Shown one piece after another: positions 21,792-22,673 of a stretch of DNA of 22,673 nucleotides. The stretch comes from an uncultured Prevotella sp. (GTDB lineage Bacteria > Bacteroidota > Bacteroidia > Bacteroidales > Bacteroidaceae). The stretch lies in contig CAJOHP010000009.1 in assembly GCA_905234355.1 (NCBI GenBank), forward strand, positions 1-22,673. Direction: 5' to 3'. The position numbers and the translations under genes were made by a program. Within the stretch, counting starts at the first letter, position 1; the number at the start of each line of letters is the position of its first letter. The notes under the pieces were generated by a model. That model was not told the origin of the DNA, searched no databases, and worked only from the letters and a program-made list of their open reading frames with translations.

Positions 21792-22331
21792 CTAATCAGT
21801 ATCAGTTGTCTTAAGCAAGATGCTTGTGGCGCCTATGGTGAAGAGTGTGCCATCGGTGATGGTGCGCCGCTCGCGGGGCTTCAGCTCCACGTTGTCGACA
21901 AAGGTGCCGGTGTTGCTGTTGCTGTCGCTGAGCGTGAAGCGCAGCCCGCCGTGCTTGTCGCGTGACACGCTGATGACGCAGTGCAGGAGGTCGACACTCG
22001 GATCGACCGTCTCGATGGGGGTATTGATGGGATTGCCCTTCTGATAGCGACCTATCTGATTGTCGCCCAAGCGCAAGGGCAGCACCTGCTTATAGTGAAA
22101 AACATTCTCTATGACAATGATGGCTCCGTAGGGCGCATCGTCGGCAGCATCCATCTGCAGGGCAGTCTTGTTCTCCTCCTTCTGTGTCTGCCGTAGCTTC
22201 GACACACCTATGCGTATGCCAAACTGCTTGCCACACTCCTGGCACTGAAACACCAGCGCCTGGCCTGCTGCATACTTCGTCTCGTCAAAGGTGATGAACT
22301 GGTCACACTTTGGGCATCTCACTCGTTTCAT
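21792..22331 (-). CDS. Zinc-ribbon plus FHA-domain protein
   Basis: The 179-residue protein has an N-terminal zinc ribbon with Cys6, Cys9, Cys30 and Cys33 (RCPKCDQF ... FQCQECGKQF) and a C-terminal FHA domain (about 68-175). FHA landmarks are the IGRYQ strand (Arg95), LLHCVISV (His117) and SDSNSNTGTFVDN (138-148). The usual Ser of the SxxH motif is Asp114 here, so phosphothreonine binding may be altered. FHA domains read phosphorylated Thr on partner proteins and often pair with Ser/Thr kinases; none is in this window. The CQECG ribbon resembles that of the tubulin-operon protein at 7712-8614. A run of eight C lies in the minus-strand leader (22347-22340). Confidence 0.85.
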   Translation of the reverse strand: MKRVRCPKCDQFITFDETKYAAGQALVFQCQECGKQFGIRIGVSKLRQTQKEENKTALQMDAADDAPYGAIIVIENVFHYKQVLPLRLGDNQIGRYQKGNPINTPIETVDPSVDLLHCVISVSRDKHGGLRFTLSDSNSNTGTFVDNVELKPRERRTITDGTLFTIGATSILLKTTDTD

Positions 22332-22356
22332 AATAACAAGGGGGGGGTGATGTCAA

Positions 22357-22673
22357 CTACATCTTCATGACCCATGCTTCGGCAAAGTGGCGCGACTGTG
22401 TGCGCAATGTAGCGACGGCAGTGCGAGCCTGCTGCTCTGAGCTGTAGGAGCCATAGACCACGCGCACGCCCTTGGCATTCTGCATGTCCACCACACGTGC
22501 AGCGGCATGACCTTCTTTCTTCAGCTGCGCCACGAAGTCGGCCGCCAGCCGGCGTGTGGTCTGGCTGGCCAGCACGATGCAGTATGCCGGTGCACTGACT
22601 GTCTGCTCCTTTGTCGTCTGCAGGGGAGTGACGGGCTGTGCGGGCTGCTCGTCCTTGTCGGCACGGTCAGCGG
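22357..22673 (-). CDS. SPOR-domain protein (C-terminal part, cut by window edge)
   Basis: At least 105 residues are open from the right edge to the stop at 22357. A GTG inside the frame could be mistaken for a start, but the upstream frame stays open. The visible end is a SPOR domain (about 75 residues): YCIVLASQTTRRLAADFVAQ, then the strand GVRVVYGSY, then EQQARTAVATLR and the final AEAWVMKM. Before it lies a Pro/Gln/Glu linker. SPOR domains bind glycan strands of peptidoglycan lacking stem peptides. In Bacteroidetes such ends occur on membrane-anchored HU/CCDC81-type proteins, which this could be. It lies 25 bp upstream of the FHA gene. Confidence 0.8.
   Translation of the reverse strand, partial: ADRADKDEQPAQPVTPLQTTKEQTVSAPAYCIVLASQTTRRLAADFVAQLKKEGHAAARVVDMQNAKGVRVVYGSYSSEQQARTAVATLRTQSRHFAEAWVMKM

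Overview
The window looks like chromosomal DNA of a Bacteroidales bacterium, most likely a GC-rich member of the Prevotellaceae. The pointers are promoters of the Bacteroidetes type (TTTG, 19-21 bp, TAnnTTTG), weak or absent Shine-Dalgarno sequences, and families typical of the group: BACON repeats, a GYF_2-tailed tubulin-like protein, a DUF5715-like protein and a SPOR protein. The species call is inference.

Positions 1-12343 hold eleven genes on the minus strand, all reading leftwards and tightly packed; three junctions are 4-bp ATGA overlaps. Read 5' to 3' they encode: a three-helix membrane protein; a 1035-aa tubulin/FtsZ-superfamily protein with a C-terminal GYF-like domain and two proline tracts; a zinc-ribbon, membrane-anchored, coiled-coil protein with a MORN-like end; a secreted protein of unknown function; an LPP20-like secreted protein with a Q/P/A hexapeptide repeat; an NTF2-like secreted protein; two secreted proteins that share an N-terminal domain, one ending in a probable outer-membrane barrel, with a third secreted protein between them; a BACON lipoprotein; and the start of a beta-helix protein cut by the window edge. 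I read this as one envelope-spanning system built on a tubulin-like GTPase, related to the FtsZ-like membrane-remodelling systems predicted from comparative genomics. It is the best candidate here for a poorly described system.

Positions 12344-14900 are accessory. A long non-coding stretch (12344-13120) has a near-consensus minus-strand promoter followed about 350 nt later by a possible terminator, so it holds either a structured RNA or a long leader of the tubulin operon. Next come two orphan phage-type genes, a two-gene unit (a nucleoside deoxyribosyltransferase-like protein and a small membrane protein), and tRNA-Lys(CUU).

Positions 14900-20450 are mostly housekeeping: a small secreted helical protein, SlyD-type FKBP, chorismate synthase (aroC), a probable roughly 100-nt small RNA with its own promoter and terminator, tRNA-Asp(GUC), and a three-gene unit of a secreted protein, a WecB-like UDP-GlcNAc 2-epimerase homologue that has lost key catalytic residues, and a DUF5715/M15-like protein.

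Positions 20450-22673 contain a 101-bp palindromic element with five TAGGGGGTA copies, a strikingly AT-rich acyltransferase gene (probable recent transfer), a zinc-ribbon/FHA protein and the end of a SPOR-domain protein cut by the window edge.
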